NCBI RefSeq assembly: GCF_018323985.1
Contig: NZ_AP024590.1
Location: forward strand, 4,464,001 to 4,528,000
DNA from: Enterobacter kobei
Lineage (GTDB): Bacteria; Pseudomonadota; Gammaproteobacteria; Enterobacterales; Enterobacteriaceae
Direction of reading: 5' to 3'
DNA: 64,000 bases
The position numbers and the translations under genes are program-made. The notes beneath the pieces were generated by a model. The model was not told where the DNA came from. It searched no databases and saw only the letters and a program-made list of their open reading frames with translations. Below are positions 1-8,113 of the stretch, piece by piece. The number at the start of each line of letters is the position of its first letter. The first letter of the stretch is position 1.

Positions 1-482
1 TGACAGATTTTCGCAATATCCACGACGCGCAACAATGGGTTGCTTGGACTTTCCACCAGTACCAGTTTCGGTTTTTCGGCCAGCGCCGATTTTAATGCCT
101 GCTCGTCACCCTGATCGACAAATAAAACGCGATAACAGCCGCGTTTTGCCAGGCTATCGAACAAGCGGTAGCTGCCGCCGTAGCAATCGTGCGGTGCCAC
201 CAGCAGATCGCCGGGCTTCAGGAAGACGGTGGTCACCAGGTGGATCGCTGACATGCCGGTATTGGTCATCACCGCGCCTGCACCACCTTCCAGCTCGGCC
301 AACGCGCGCTGCACGACATCACGCGTCGGGTTACCGCGACGGGAGTAGTCATGGGCACGTGGTTCGTTGAATCCGGTGAAGTTATAGGTACTGGAGAGAT
401 GAATCGGCGGGACGACGCAACCGTACTGCTCGTCATCATTCAATCCGCTACGCACTGCGATGGTGGCCTGTTTACGCGTCAT
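1..482 (-). CDS. metB: Cystathionine gamma-synthase, N-terminal part (runs off the window)
   Basis: About 160 N-terminal residues are visible of a family protein of about 386, cut by the window edge. The protein starts MTRKQATIAVRSGL at the ATG on the minus strand at 482. It is a PLP-dependent transsulfuration enzyme that condenses O-succinylhomoserine with cysteine to cystathionine in methionine synthesis. Visible family features are the PPIHLSSTYNF stretch, the YSRRGNPTR phosphate/substrate segment, GAVMTNTGMSAI around the PLP phosphate site, and LVESPSNPL. The PLP lysine lies beyond the edge. It is divergent from metJ with met boxes between them, so MetJ repression is expected. Identity is seen from close match to E. 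coli MetB; function is known for the family. Confidence 0.95.
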   Translation of the reverse strand, partial: MTRKQATIAVRSGLNDDEQYGCVVPPIHLSSTYNFTGFNEPRAHDYSRRGNPTRDVVQRALAELEGGAGAVMTNTGMSAIHLVTTVFLKPGDLLVAPHDCYGGSYRLFDSLAKRGCYRVLFVDQGDEQALKSALAEKPKLVLVESPSNPLLRVVDIAKIC

Positions 483-540
483 GGGAAGGCTTCCTGGCTT
501 AAGGGATGAAAAGTCAGCCACCAGAATAGCACCGTGAATA

Positions 541-572
541 TGGACGTCAATACATCTGGACATCTAAACTTC
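541..572. promoter_or_regulatory. Tandem met boxes (MetJ operator) between metB and metJ
   Basis: Four consecutive 8-bp units, tggacgtc, aatacatc, tggacatc and taaacttc, follow one another without spacing. They resemble the MetJ consensus AGACGTCT. MetJ-SAM binds such tandem boxes cooperatively, repressing metB (divergent, minus) and its own gene (plus). The repeat is visible; its role is inferred from the conserved metB/metJ arrangement. Confidence 0.8.
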
Positions 573-758
573 TTTGCGTATAGATTGAGCAAATGCATAA
601 TAGCCGTTAAAATTATATGCGTTAGCGCATGGCCGCCGATTCGATACTCCGTGTCACGGTGTCGTCTCTACGGTAAACTACGCGAGATTACGGTGCGGTA
701 CCTGCGTTTGATCAGGTTTCGACCTTTTATTAATGACTGAGAGGATTAAAGGTATCTC

Positions 759-1076
759 ATGGCTGAATGGAGCGGCGAATATATCAGCCCATACGCTGAG
801 CACGGTAAGAAGAGTGAACAAGTAAAAAAAATTACGGTTTCCATTCCTCTGAAGGTGTTAAAAATCCTCACCGATGAACGTACTCGTCGTCAGGTGAACA
901 ACCTGCGTCACGCCACTAACAGTGAACTGCTGTGTGAAGCGTTCCTGCATGCCTTTACCGGTCAGCCTTTGCCGAACGATGAAGACCTGCGTAAAGAGCG
1001 CAGCGATGAGATCCCGGAAGCGGCGAAGATCATCATGCGTGAACTGGGTATCGACCCGGATACGTGGGAATACTAA
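759..1076 (+). CDS. metJ: Met regulon transcriptional repressor MetJ
   Basis: 105 residues, the usual family length, essentially identical to E. coli MetJ from MAEWSGEYISPYAEHG to the C-terminal DPDTWEY. It is a ribbon-helix-helix dimer that uses S-adenosylmethionine as corepressor and binds arrays of met boxes. The DNA-contacting strand KKITVSIP lies at about residues 23-30, with K23 and T25 conserved. The gene is divergent from metB across a 276-bp region holding met boxes, indicating autoregulation together with metB. An intrinsic terminator follows directly after the stop. I see nothing unusual in it. Confidence 0.98.
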   Translation: MAEWSGEYISPYAEHGKKSEQVKKITVSIPLKVLKILTDERTRRQVNNLRHATNSELLCEAFLHAFTGQPLPNDEDLRKERSDEIPEAAKIIMRELGIDPDTWEY

Positions 1077-1087
1077 GTAATAAAAAA

Positions 1088-1113
1088 GGGCAGAAGAGAT
1101 CTTCTGCCCTTTT
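1088..1113 (+). terminator. Rho-independent terminator of metJ
   Basis: A perfect 10-bp stem GGGCAGAAGA / TCTTCTGCCC with a very short loop is followed by TTTT, starting 11 bases after the metJ stop. Confidence 0.85.
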
Positions 1114-1146
1114 GCTTTCTGGCGTCGTTGTCCGTATCGCGGACAT

Positions 1147-1173
1147 AAAAAAACCGCCCACAGGCGGTTTTTT
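1147..1173 (-). terminator. Terminator of rpmE
   Basis: The inverted repeat CCGCC-caca-GGCGG is flanked by an A-run and a T-run. Read on the minus strand it is a classic intrinsic terminator just after the rpmE stop. The A/T symmetry means it could also act on plus-strand readthrough from metJ. Confidence 0.85.
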
Positions 1174-1187
1174 CTGGCAGCCAATAC

Positions 1188-1403
1188 TTATTTGCTGCTG
1201 CCTGGCAGGCTGAAGCGCTTGTTGAAGCGGTCAACACGGCCACCGGTAGCAACATCACGCTGCTTGCCAGTATAGAACGGGTGGCACTGGCCACACACGT
1301 CCAGGTTCAGATCGTGACCCACGGTAGAGCGGATTTTGATCACATTACCGCAAGAACAGTTTGCAGTAATTTCAGTATAATTCGGGTGAATACCTTTTTT
1401 CAT
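1188..1403 (-). CDS. rpmE: 50S ribosomal protein L31 (zinc-binding form)
   Basis: 71 residues against 70 in E. coli. It carries the four cysteines of the zinc-binding C+ paralogue: C16 and C18 in the NCSCGN segment, C37 and C40 in DVCGQCHPF. The IKIRSTVGHDLNLDVC and QRDVATGGRVDRFNKRF blocks match L31. It is a peripheral large-subunit protein that contributes to the intersubunit bridge. The gene is monocistronic on the minus strand, divergent from priA. Zinc starvation usually swaps this form for a zinc-free paralogue; no such paralogue is in the window. Confidence 0.97.
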   Translation of the reverse strand: MKKGIHPNYTEITANCSCGNVIKIRSTVGHDLNLDVCGQCHPFYTGKQRDVATGGRVDRFNKRFSLPGSSK

Positions 1404-1615
1404 GGGAGAAACCTCAGTTTAAGGCCGCGTCGCTCTTCCAGCCCTAACGCCAGACACCACGCGATGTTTAAAGTAGTTACGTTCTCTTTGACGTGATCAA
1501 AACACATCAAAGGCGGCGAATCATACAGAAAATAACCAGCACATGCAAACTGATCCGCGTCTTGCTCTTCTAATGTGTATACTAACCCGCCAGTTTTCAA
1601 GTCAGGATGCATTCA

Positions 1616-3811
1616 ATGCCCGTCGCTCACGTCGCCCTGCCCGTACCGCTACCCCGTACGTTTGACTACCGCCTGCCGGAAGGCGCTGCGGTCAACGCGG
1701 GTTGTCGCGTGCGCGTGCCCTTTGGTAAACAGGAGCGGGTCGGCATTGTGGTTTCCGTGAGCGAGAAAAGCGAACTGCCGCTGGACGAATTAAAAAGCGT
1801 CGTCGAGGTGCTGGACGCCGATCCTGTCTTTTCGCCCTCCGTCTGGCGATTGTTGCTGTGGGCTGCCGATTATTACCATCACCCCCTGGGCGATGTGCTG
1901 TTTCACGCGCTGCCGATCCTGCTGCGTCAGGGCAAGCCCGCCAGCGTCGCCCCGCTGTGGTTCTGGTTCGCCACCGAGCAGGGCCAGGCGGTGGACATCA
2001 ACAGCCTGAAACGATCGCCAAAGCAGCAGCAGGCGCTGGCCGCGCTGCGCCAGGGAAAAATCTGGCGGCATCAGGTGCAGGATCTGGAGTTTAACGACGC
2101 GGCTTTGCAGGCGCTGCGCGCCAAAGGGCTGTGCGATCTCAACAGCGAAGCCCCGGCCCTGACCGACTGGCGCGATAATTACGCCGTTCCTGGCGAACGA
2201 CTGCGGCTGAATACCGAGCAGGCCACCGCCGTGGGCGCTATCCACAGCGAATCTGAAACCTTCTCTGCCTGGCTACTGGCGGGCGTTACCGGCTCCGGTA
2301 AAACGGAAGTCTATTTAAGCGTGCTGGAAAATATCCTCGCCCAGGGCAAACAGGCGCTGGTGATGGTGCCGGAAATCGGCCTGACCCCGCAGACCATCGC
2401 CCGTTTTCGCGAGCGGTTTAATGCGCCCGTAGAGGTGCTGCACTCCGGTCTGAATGACAGCGAACGCCTGAGCGCCTGGCTGAAAGCGAAAAATGGCGAG
2501 GCGGCGATTGTCATCGGCACCCGCTCGTCGCTGTTCACGCCGTTTAAAAACCTCGGCGTCATTGTCATCGACGAAGAGCACGACAGCTCCTATAAACAGC
2601 AGGAAGGCTGGCGCTATCACGCCCGCGATCTGGCGGTCTACCGCGCCCACAGCGAACAAATCCCGATTATTTTAGGGTCGGCCACCCCGGCGCTGGAAAC
2701 GCTGCATAACGTGCGACAGCGCAAATACCGCATGTTGCGCCTGACGCGCCGGGCCGGTAATGCGCGCCCGGCCACGCAGCATGTGCTCGATTTAAAAGGC
2801 CAGCCGCTACAGGCGGGGCTGGCACCGGCGCTGATTACCCGTATTCGTCAGCATGTGCAGGCGAATAATCAGGTGATCCTGTTCCTGAACCGCCGGGGCT
2901 TCGCGCCCGCGCTGCTGTGTCATGATTGTGGCTGGACGGCAGAGTGCCCGCGCTGCGATCACTACTACACCCTGCATCAGGCGCAGCGCCAGTTACGTTG
3001 CCACCACTGCGACAGCCAGCGCCCGGTGCCGCGCCAGTGTCCGTCCTGCGGCTCAACGCACATGGTACCGGTGGGTCTGGGCACCGAGCAGTTAGAGCAG
3101 GCTTTAGCGCCCCTCTTCCCCGGCGTGCCCCTGTCGCGTATCGATCGTGACACCACCAGCCGTAAAGGCGCGCTGGAGCAGCAACTGGCGGAGGTGCATC
3201 GTGGCGGCGCACGGATCCTGATCGGCACGCAGATGCTGGCAAAAGGGCACCATTTCCCGGACGTGACGCTGGTGGCGCTGCTGGACGTTGACGGCGCGCT
3301 GTTCTCCGCTGATTTTCGCGCCGCTGAGCGCTTCGCCCAGCTCTATACCCAGGTATCAGGCCGTGCCGGACGCGCGGGTAAACAGGGCGAAGTGGTGCTG
3401 CAAACGCACCATCCGGAACATCCTTTATTACAGACTCTGCTGCATAAAGGCTACGACGCCTTTGCGGATCAGGCGCTGGCCGAGCGGCAAACGCTGCAAC
3501 TGCCGCCGTGGACCAGCCACGTGATCATTCGTGCTGAAGATCATAACAACGAGCAGGCTCCGGTTTTCCTGCAACAGCTGCGCAATCTGTTACACGCCAG
3601 CCCGCTGCTGGACAATAACACCTGGATTTTAGGGCCGGTACCCGCCCTCGCGCCAAAGCGTGGCGGTCGTTATCGCTGGCAGCTGCTGTTGCAGCACCCT
3701 TCACGCGTTCGCCTGCAACATCTTATTAGCGGCGCGCTGGTGCTCATTAATACCCTGCCGGAAGCGCGCAAGGTGAAGTGGGTGCTGGATGTCGATCCCA
3801 TCGAAGGTTAA
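1616..3811 (+). CDS. priA: Primosomal protein N', replication restart 3'-5' helicase PriA
   Basis: 731 residues starting MPVAHVALPVPLP. An upstream in-frame ATG at 1607 exists, but the E. coli start matches the one at 1616. PriA recognises stalled forks and D-loops and reloads the replisome. Visible parts in order are an N-terminal 3'-OH/DNA-binding region (about 1-105), Walker A GVTGSGKT (about 223-230), a DEEH box (about 319-322), two zinc-binding cysteine clusters (CHDCGW, CPRCDHYY, CHHC, CPSCGS) at about 430-480, and motif VI-like QVSGRAGRAGKQG. It is one residue shorter than E. coli PriA, at KQERVG. It stands alone, divergent from rpmE. Confidence 0.98.
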   Translation: MPVAHVALPVPLPRTFDYRLPEGAAVNAGCRVRVPFGKQERVGIVVSVSEKSELPLDELKSVVEVLDADPVFSPSVWRLLLWAADYYHHPLGDVLFHALPILLRQGKPASVAPLWFWFATEQGQAVDINSLKRSPKQQQALAALRQGKIWRHQVQDLEFNDAALQALRAKGLCDLNSEAPALTDWRDNYAVPGERLRLNTEQATAVGAIHSESETFSAWLLAGVTGSGKTEVYLSVLENILAQGKQALVMVPEIGLTPQTIARFRERFNAPVEVLHSGLNDSERLSAWLKAKNGEAAIVIGTRSSLFTPFKNLGVIVIDEEHDSSYKQQEGWRYHARDLAVYRAHSEQIPIILGSATPALETLHNVRQRKYRMLRLTRRAGNARPATQHVLDLKGQPLQAGLAPALITRIRQHVQANNQVILFLNRRGFAPALLCHDCGWTAECPRCDHYYTLHQAQRQLRCHHCDSQRPVPRQCPSCGSTHMVPVGLGTEQLEQALAPLFPGVPLSRIDRDTTSRKGALEQQLAEVHRGGARILIGTQMLAKGHHFPDVTLVALLDVDGALFSADFRAAERFAQLYTQVSGRAGRAGKQGEVVLQTHHPEHPLLQTLLHKGYDAFADQALAERQTLQLPPWTSHVIIRAEDHNNEQAPVFLQQLRNLLHASPLLDNNTWILGPVPALAPKRGGRYRWQLLLQHPSRVRLQHLISGALVLINTLPEARKVKWVLDVDPIEG

Positions 3812-3897
3812 GGTTGCGAGGCGGATCGTAAAATTCAACACCCGTCACACTTTTCATGAAAATACTGTAACCGAAACGGGTAACTATCTGATAAAAA

Positions 3898-3917
3898 TGT
3901 GTCTGATGTCAGACACA
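3898..3917. promoter_or_regulatory. Perfect 20-bp palindrome upstream of cytR
   Basis: TGTGTCTGA-TG-TCAGACACA is a flawless inverted repeat 43 bases before the cytR start. The outer TGTG/CACA is CRP-like, but the interior is not a CRP core (TGTGA-N6-TCACA). A second, 12-bp palindrome TTTTCATGAAAA lies at 3851-3862. It could be an operator or an RNA stem in the leader; which one is not decided by the sequence. Confidence 0.45.
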
Positions 3918-3959
3918 GAGGATGTGGCTGCGCCTGCGTCTGCATGCGAGGAGAGAGTG

Positions 3960-4985
3960 GTGAAGGCTAAGAAAGAGGTTGCTGCAGCGACCATGAAAGA
4001 CGTTGCCGAGAAAGCGAAGGTCTCTACGGCAACGGTGTCCCGTGCATTAATGAATCCGGATAAAGTCTCGCAATCGACCCGCAACCGGGTGGAGCAGGCA
4101 GCCCTTGAAGTGGGCTATTATCCGCAGGCGATGGGGCGCAACGTGAAGCGCAATGAGTCGCGCACTATCCTGGTGATCGTGCCGGACATCTGCGATCCAT
4201 TTTTTAGCGAAATCATCCGCGGCATTGAAGTGACGGCGGCGGAACAAGGTTATCTGGTGCTGATCGGCGACTGCGCCCATCAGAATCAGCAGGAAAAGAC
4301 CTTTATCGACCTGATCATTACTAAGCAGATCGACGGTATGCTGTTGCTCGGCTCGCGCCTGCCGTTTGACGCCAGCATTGAAGAACAGCGCAATTTGCCG
4401 CCGATGGTAATGGCGAACGAATTCGCCCCCGAACTGGAACTGCCGACGGTGCACATCGATAACCTGACCGCGGCCTTTGATGCGGTCAATTATCTTCGTG
4501 AACAGGGCCATCAGCTGATCGGCTGTATTGCCGGACCGGAGGAGATGCCGCTGTGCCATTATCGCTTACAGGGCTACGTGCAGGCGCTGCGTCGCACCGG
4601 CATCACCGTTGACCCGCACTATATTGCGCGCGGCAACTTTACCTTTGAAGCGGGCAGCACGGCGATGGAGCAACTGCTGGCGCTGCCAAAACCGCCCACC
4701 GCCGTGTTCTGTCACAGCGATGTGATGGCGCTGGGGGCGTTATCCTGTGCAAAACGTCATGGCCTGAAAATTCCTGACGATCTGTCTATTATTGGTTTCG
4801 ACAATATTGCGCTCGCCCAATTTTGCGATCCGCCGCTGACCACCGTGTCGCAACCCCGCTTTAAAATCGGGCGTGAAGCGATGCTGCTTTTACTGGACCA
4901 GCTTCACGGGCAAAACGTCAGCAGCGGTTCGCGGCTGCTGGACTGCGAGTTAATCATCCGTGGGACGACACAAGCCATTACCTGA
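3960..4985 (+). CDS. cytR: LacI-family repressor of nucleoside uptake and catabolism CytR
   Basis: 341 residues from a GTG start, the same length as E. coli CytR. The reading frame stays open upstream to 3789 inside the end of priA, but family alignment and the GAGGAGAG Shine-Dalgarno immediately upstream favour 3960. The N-terminal helix-turn-helix TMKDVAEKAKVSTATVSRAL covers residues 11-30, followed by a periplasmic-binding-protein-like effector domain ending with the IIGFDNIALAQFCDPPLTT segment. CytR binds cooperatively with CRP at deo, cdd, udp, nupG and its own promoter, and cytidine relieves repression. It lies between priA and ftsN as in E. coli. Confidence 0.97.
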   Translation: MKAKKEVAAATMKDVAEKAKVSTATVSRALMNPDKVSQSTRNRVEQAALEVGYYPQAMGRNVKRNESRTILVIVPDICDPFFSEIIRGIEVTAAEQGYLVLIGDCAHQNQQEKTFIDLIITKQIDGMLLLGSRLPFDASIEEQRNLPPMVMANEFAPELELPTVHIDNLTAAFDAVNYLREQGHQLIGCIAGPEEMPLCHYRLQGYVQALRRTGITVDPHYIARGNFTFEAGSTAMEQLLALPKPPTAVFCHSDVMALGALSCAKRHGLKIPDDLSIIGFDNIALAQFCDPPLTTVSQPRFKIGREAMLLLLDQLHGQNVSSGSRLLDCELIIRGTTQAIT

Positions 4986-5078
4986 AGTAATTGGCTTTAA
5001 GACTCCCGCTTCTGGTCAAAGTCCCGTCGCTTAAGTAACATGACGGACTGACAAACGAATAAATACAGCGAAACGATA

Positions 5079-6083
5079 GTGGCACAACGAGATTATGTAC
5101 GCCGCAGCCAGTCGGCTCCTTCGCGGCGAAAAAAGAGCACCTCAAAGAAAAAGCAACGTAGCCCGTCTGTTGTATCGCCCGCCATGGTCGCCATAGCGGC
5201 CGCTGTGCTGGTGGCATTTATCGGTGGTCTGTACTTTATTACGCACCATAAGAAAGAAGATGCAGAGACGCTGCAAAACCAGAAGGTTGCGGGGAACGGA
5301 CTGCCGCCGAAACCGGAAGAGCGCTGGCGCTATATCAAAGAGCTGGAAAGCCGTCAGCCTGGCGTGCGTGCGCCGACGGAGCCTTCTGCCGGTGGCGAAG
5401 TGATGAACCCGAACCAGCTGACGGATGAACAGCGCCAGTTGCTGGAGCAAATGCAGGCAGATATGCGTCAGCAGCCGACGCAGCTCAACGAAGTCCCCTG
5501 GAATGAGCAGACGGCGGAGCAGCGTCAGCAAACCCTGCAACGCCAGCGTCAGGCCCAGCAGCAGGTACAGCTACGTCAACAGCAACAGCAACAGCAGACG
5601 TACACGCAGCCGGTGCAGCAACCAAGAACGCAGCCACGCGTAACGGAACAGCCGTATCAGCAGCCGCGCACGGTGCAAACCGCCCCCGCGCAGTCAAAGC
5701 CGGTACAGCAGCAACCGAAGCAGACGGCGTCCCAGCAGCCTTACCAGGATCTGCTGCAAACGCCTGCGCATACCGATGCTGCCGCGCCAAAACAGCAGGC
5801 AGCGCCAATTACGCGTGAGCCGGAAGCGCCGAAGAAAACGGCAGAGAAAAAAGACGATCGTCGCTGGATGGTACAGTGCGGTTCCTTTAAAGGCACAGAG
5901 CAGGCTGAAACGGTCCGCGCGCAGCTGGCATTTGAAGGTTTTGACTCGCGCATCACCACCAATAATGGCTGGAATCGCGTGGTCATCGGGCCGATCAAAG
6001 GCAAAGAGAATACCGACGGTACCCTTAACCGCCTGAAGATGGCGGGCCACTCAAACTGTATTCGTCTCGCCTCCGGGGGTTGA
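5079..6083 (+). CDS. ftsN: Essential cell division protein FtsN
   Basis: 334 residues from a GTG start, against 319 in E. coli. It is a late divisome bitopic protein that triggers septal peptidoglycan synthesis through FtsA (cytoplasm) and FtsQLB/FtsWI (periplasm). Visible parts are a basic cytoplasmic tail (1-33) with the conserved RDYVRR FtsA-contact motif, one membrane segment AMVAIAAAVLVAFIGGLYFI (35-54), a long low-complexity linker with poly-Q (about 145-220), and a C-terminal SPOR domain (about 258-334) binding denuded glycan. SPOR cysteines C267 and C327 correspond to the E. coli disulfide. The extra length lies in the Q-rich linker. The stop codon is embedded in the hslVU promoter. 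Confidence 0.97.
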   Translation: MAQRDYVRRSQSAPSRRKKSTSKKKQRSPSVVSPAMVAIAAAVLVAFIGGLYFITHHKKEDAETLQNQKVAGNGLPPKPEERWRYIKELESRQPGVRAPTEPSAGGEVMNPNQLTDEQRQLLEQMQADMRQQPTQLNEVPWNEQTAEQRQQTLQRQRQAQQQVQLRQQQQQQQTYTQPVQQPRTQPRVTEQPYQQPRTVQTAPAQSKPVQQQPKQTASQQPYQDLLQTPAHTDAAAPKQQAAPITREPEAPKKTAEKKDDRRWMVQCGSFKGTEQAETVRAQLAFEGFDSRITTNNGWNRVVIGPIKGKENTDGTLNRLKMAGHSNCIRLASGG

Positions 6084-6106
6084 AACCCCCAAAATCCCCC
6101 CCATCT
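6080..6106 (+). promoter_or_regulatory. Sigma-32 heat-shock promoter of hslVU
   Basis: The -35 TTGAAA (6080-6085) and -10 CCCCATCT (6099-6106) are separated by 13 bases and match the RpoH consensus CTTGAAA-N11-16-CCCCATNT. The -35 overlaps the ftsN stop codon TGA at 6081-6083. E. coli hslVU is a known sigma-32 operon. Confidence 0.85.
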
Positions 6107-6120
6107 ATAATTGCATTCAG

Positions 6121-6139
6121 CCCCGTACACTGTACGGGG
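6121..6139 (+). other. Stable stem-loop in the hslVU 5' leader
   Basis: CCCCGTACA-c-TGTACGGGG lies between the heat-shock promoter and hslV. A closely similar CCCCGTAC...GTACGGGG stem is known at the 5' end of E. coli hslVU mRNA, where it stabilises the transcript. The loop region differs here. The stem is seen directly; the stabilising role is transferred by homology. Confidence 0.7.
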
Positions 6140-6173
6140 CTTCTAATCCGTTTATGCAACAAGGGGTCTGCTC

Positions 6174-6704
6174 GTGACAACAATCGTAAGTGTACGCCGT
6201 AACGGCCAGGTGGTAATTGCTGGCGACGGCCAGGCCACGCTGGGCAACACCGTAATGAAAGGCAACGTGAAAAAAGTGCGTCGTCTGTACAACGACAAAG
6301 TGATCGCCGGTTTTGCTGGCGGTACTGCCGATGCCTTCACGCTGTTTGAACTGTTTGAACGTAAGCTGGAAATGCACCAGGGTCATCTGGTGAAAGCCGC
6401 CGTTGAGCTGGCAAAAGACTGGCGTACCGACCGCATGCTGCGCAAGCTCGAAGCGTTGCTGGCCGTGGCGGATGAAAATGCGTCGCTGATCATCACCGGT
6501 AATGGCGATGTGGTACAGCCGGAAAACGATCTGATTGCTATCGGATCCGGTGGGCCGTACGCCCAGGCCGCCGCCCGCGCACTGCTGGAAAATACCGACC
6601 TCAGCGCGCGCGACATTGCTGAGAAGGCGTTGGGCATTGCAGGCGATATCTGCATCTACACCAACCACTTCCATACCATCGAAGAATTGTCCTCTAAGGC
6701 GTAA
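6174..6704 (+). CDS. hslV: HslUV (ClpQY) protease catalytic subunit
   Basis: 176 residues from a GTG start, the same length as E. coli HslV. It is a threonine protease of the proteasome beta family that forms a double hexamer inside HslU rings and degrades proteins such as SulA. After removal of Met, T2 of MTTIVSVRRNG is the nucleophile, followed by AGDGQATLGNTVMKGN. GSGGPYAQAAARALLEN is the conserved C-terminal part. It is the first gene of the hslVU operon, with a sigma-32 promoter and leader hairpin upstream; hslU starts 9 bases downstream. Confidence 0.98.
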   Translation: MTTIVSVRRNGQVVIAGDGQATLGNTVMKGNVKKVRRLYNDKVIAGFAGGTADAFTLFELFERKLEMHQGHLVKAAVELAKDWRTDRMLRKLEALLAVADENASLIITGNGDVVQPENDLIAIGSGGPYAQAAARALLENTDLSARDIAEKALGIAGDICIYTNHFHTIEELSSKA

Positions 6705-6713
6705 GGATCTCTA

Positions 6714-8045
6714 ATGTCTGAAATGACCCCACGCGAAATTGTCAGCGAACTGAATAAACACATCATTGGCCAGGATAACGCCAAGCGTTCTGTGGCCATT
6801 GCCCTGCGTAACCGCTGGCGTCGTATGCAGCTCGATGAAGAGCTGCGCCACGAAGTTACCCCGAAAAACATTCTGATGATCGGCCCGACCGGTGTCGGTA
6901 AAACCGAAATCGCCCGTCGCCTGGCGAAGCTGGCGAACGCGCCATTCATCAAGGTTGAAGCGACCAAATTCACCGAAGTGGGCTATGTCGGTAAAGAAGT
7001 GGACTCTATCATCCGCGATCTTACCGACGCCGCGATCAAAATGGTGCGCAGTAACTCCATTGAAAAACACCGCTACCGTGCGGAAGAAATGGCGGAAGAG
7101 CGCATTCTTGACGTGCTGATCCCACCGGCGAAGAACAACTGGGGCCAGCCTGAGCAGCCGCAGGAGCCGTCCGCCGCGCGCCAGTCCTTCCGCAAAAAGC
7201 TGCGTGAAGGCGAGCTGGACGATAAAGAAATCGAAATTAATCTCTCTGCCGCGCCGATGGGTGTTGAAATCATGGCCCCGCCAGGTATGGAAGAGATGAC
7301 CAGCCAGTTGCAGTCCATGTTCCAGAACCTGGGCGGGCAGAAGCAGAAGCCGCGTAAACTGAAAATCAAAGAAGCGATGAAGCTACTGATTGAAGAAGAA
7401 GCGGCGAAGCTGGTGAACCCGGAAGAGCTGAAGCAGGACGCTATCGATGCGGTTGAACAGCACGGTATCGTGTTTATCGATGAGATCGACAAAATCTGTA
7501 AGCGCGGCGAATCCAATGGCCCGGACGTTTCCCGTGAAGGCGTACAGCGCGATCTGCTGCCGCTGGTGGAAGGCTGTACGGTTTCCACGAAACACGGCAT
7601 GGTGAAGACCGACCACATTCTGTTTATCGCCTCTGGCGCATTCCAGGTAGCGAAACCGTCGGATCTGATCCCGGAATTGCAGGGTCGTCTGCCGATCCGC
7701 GTTGAATTGCAGGCGCTGACCACGGAAGACTTTGAGCGCATTCTGACTGAGCCAAACGCGTCAGTTACCGTGCAGTACAAAGCGCTGATGGCGACCGAAG
7801 GCGTGAACATCGACTTTACCGAAGATGGCATCAAGCGCATTGCGCAGGCCGCCTGGCAGGTAAACGAAACCACAGAAAACATCGGTGCCCGTCGCCTGCA
7901 TACCGTGCTTGAGCGTTTGATGGAAGATATTTCCTACGACGCCAGCGATCGCAATGGTGAATCCATCACTATTGATGCGGCTTATGTGAGCAAACACCTG
8001 GATGAGCTGGTTGCAGATGAAGATTTGAGCCGTTTTATCTTATAA
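6714..8045 (+). CDS. hslU: HslUV (ClpQY) protease ATPase and unfoldase subunit
   Basis: 443 residues, the usual length. It is a hexameric AAA+ Clp/Hsp100 protein that unfolds substrates and feeds them to HslV. Walker A GPTGVGKT is at residues 57-64, the I domain lies roughly at 110-240, Walker B is GIVFIDEIDK near 250-260, and the sensor-2 segment GARRLHTVLERL is in the C-terminal domain. The C-terminal tail DLSRFIL inserts into HslV to activate it. It is co-transcribed with hslV and ends at an intrinsic terminator. Confidence 0.98.
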   Translation: MSEMTPREIVSELNKHIIGQDNAKRSVAIALRNRWRRMQLDEELRHEVTPKNILMIGPTGVGKTEIARRLAKLANAPFIKVEATKFTEVGYVGKEVDSIIRDLTDAAIKMVRSNSIEKHRYRAEEMAEERILDVLIPPAKNNWGQPEQPQEPSAARQSFRKKLREGELDDKEIEINLSAAPMGVEIMAPPGMEEMTSQLQSMFQNLGGQKQKPRKLKIKEAMKLLIEEEAAKLVNPEELKQDAIDAVEQHGIVFIDEIDKICKRGESNGPDVSREGVQRDLLPLVEGCTVSTKHGMVKTDHILFIASGAFQVAKPSDLIPELQGRLPIRVELQALTTEDFERILTEPNASVTVQYKALMATEGVNIDFTEDGIKRIAQAAWQVNETTENIGARRLHTVLERLMEDISYDASDRNGESITIDAAYVSKHLDELVADEDLSRFIL

Positions 8046-8076
8046 TCGCGCGCATTGCACTTTCATCACTATCGAT

Positions 8077-8098
8077 GGGGCTGAACAGCCCCATTTTT
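8077..8098 (+). terminator. Terminator of hslVU
   Basis: GGGGCT-gaac-AGCCCC is followed by a T-run, 31 bases after the hslU stop. It lies within the leader just ahead of menA, so menA probably has its own promoter or depends on partial readthrough. Confidence 0.8.
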
Positions 8099-8113
8099 TA
8101 TTGGCTAAAAACT

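Noticed and set aside
534..740. 68-codon frame in the metB-metJ gap
   Set aside because: It covers the met boxes and promoter region and has no Shine-Dalgarno or family resemblance.
1404..1615. Possible small gene in the rpmE-priA gap (frame at 1400-1612)
   Set aside because: It spans both divergent promoters; no conserved product is known there and no convincing start signal is seen.
3789..3959. N-terminal extension of cytR back into priA
   Set aside because: E. coli CytR begins at the position equal to GTG 3960, the Shine-Dalgarno is there, and the extension crosses the 20-bp palindrome.
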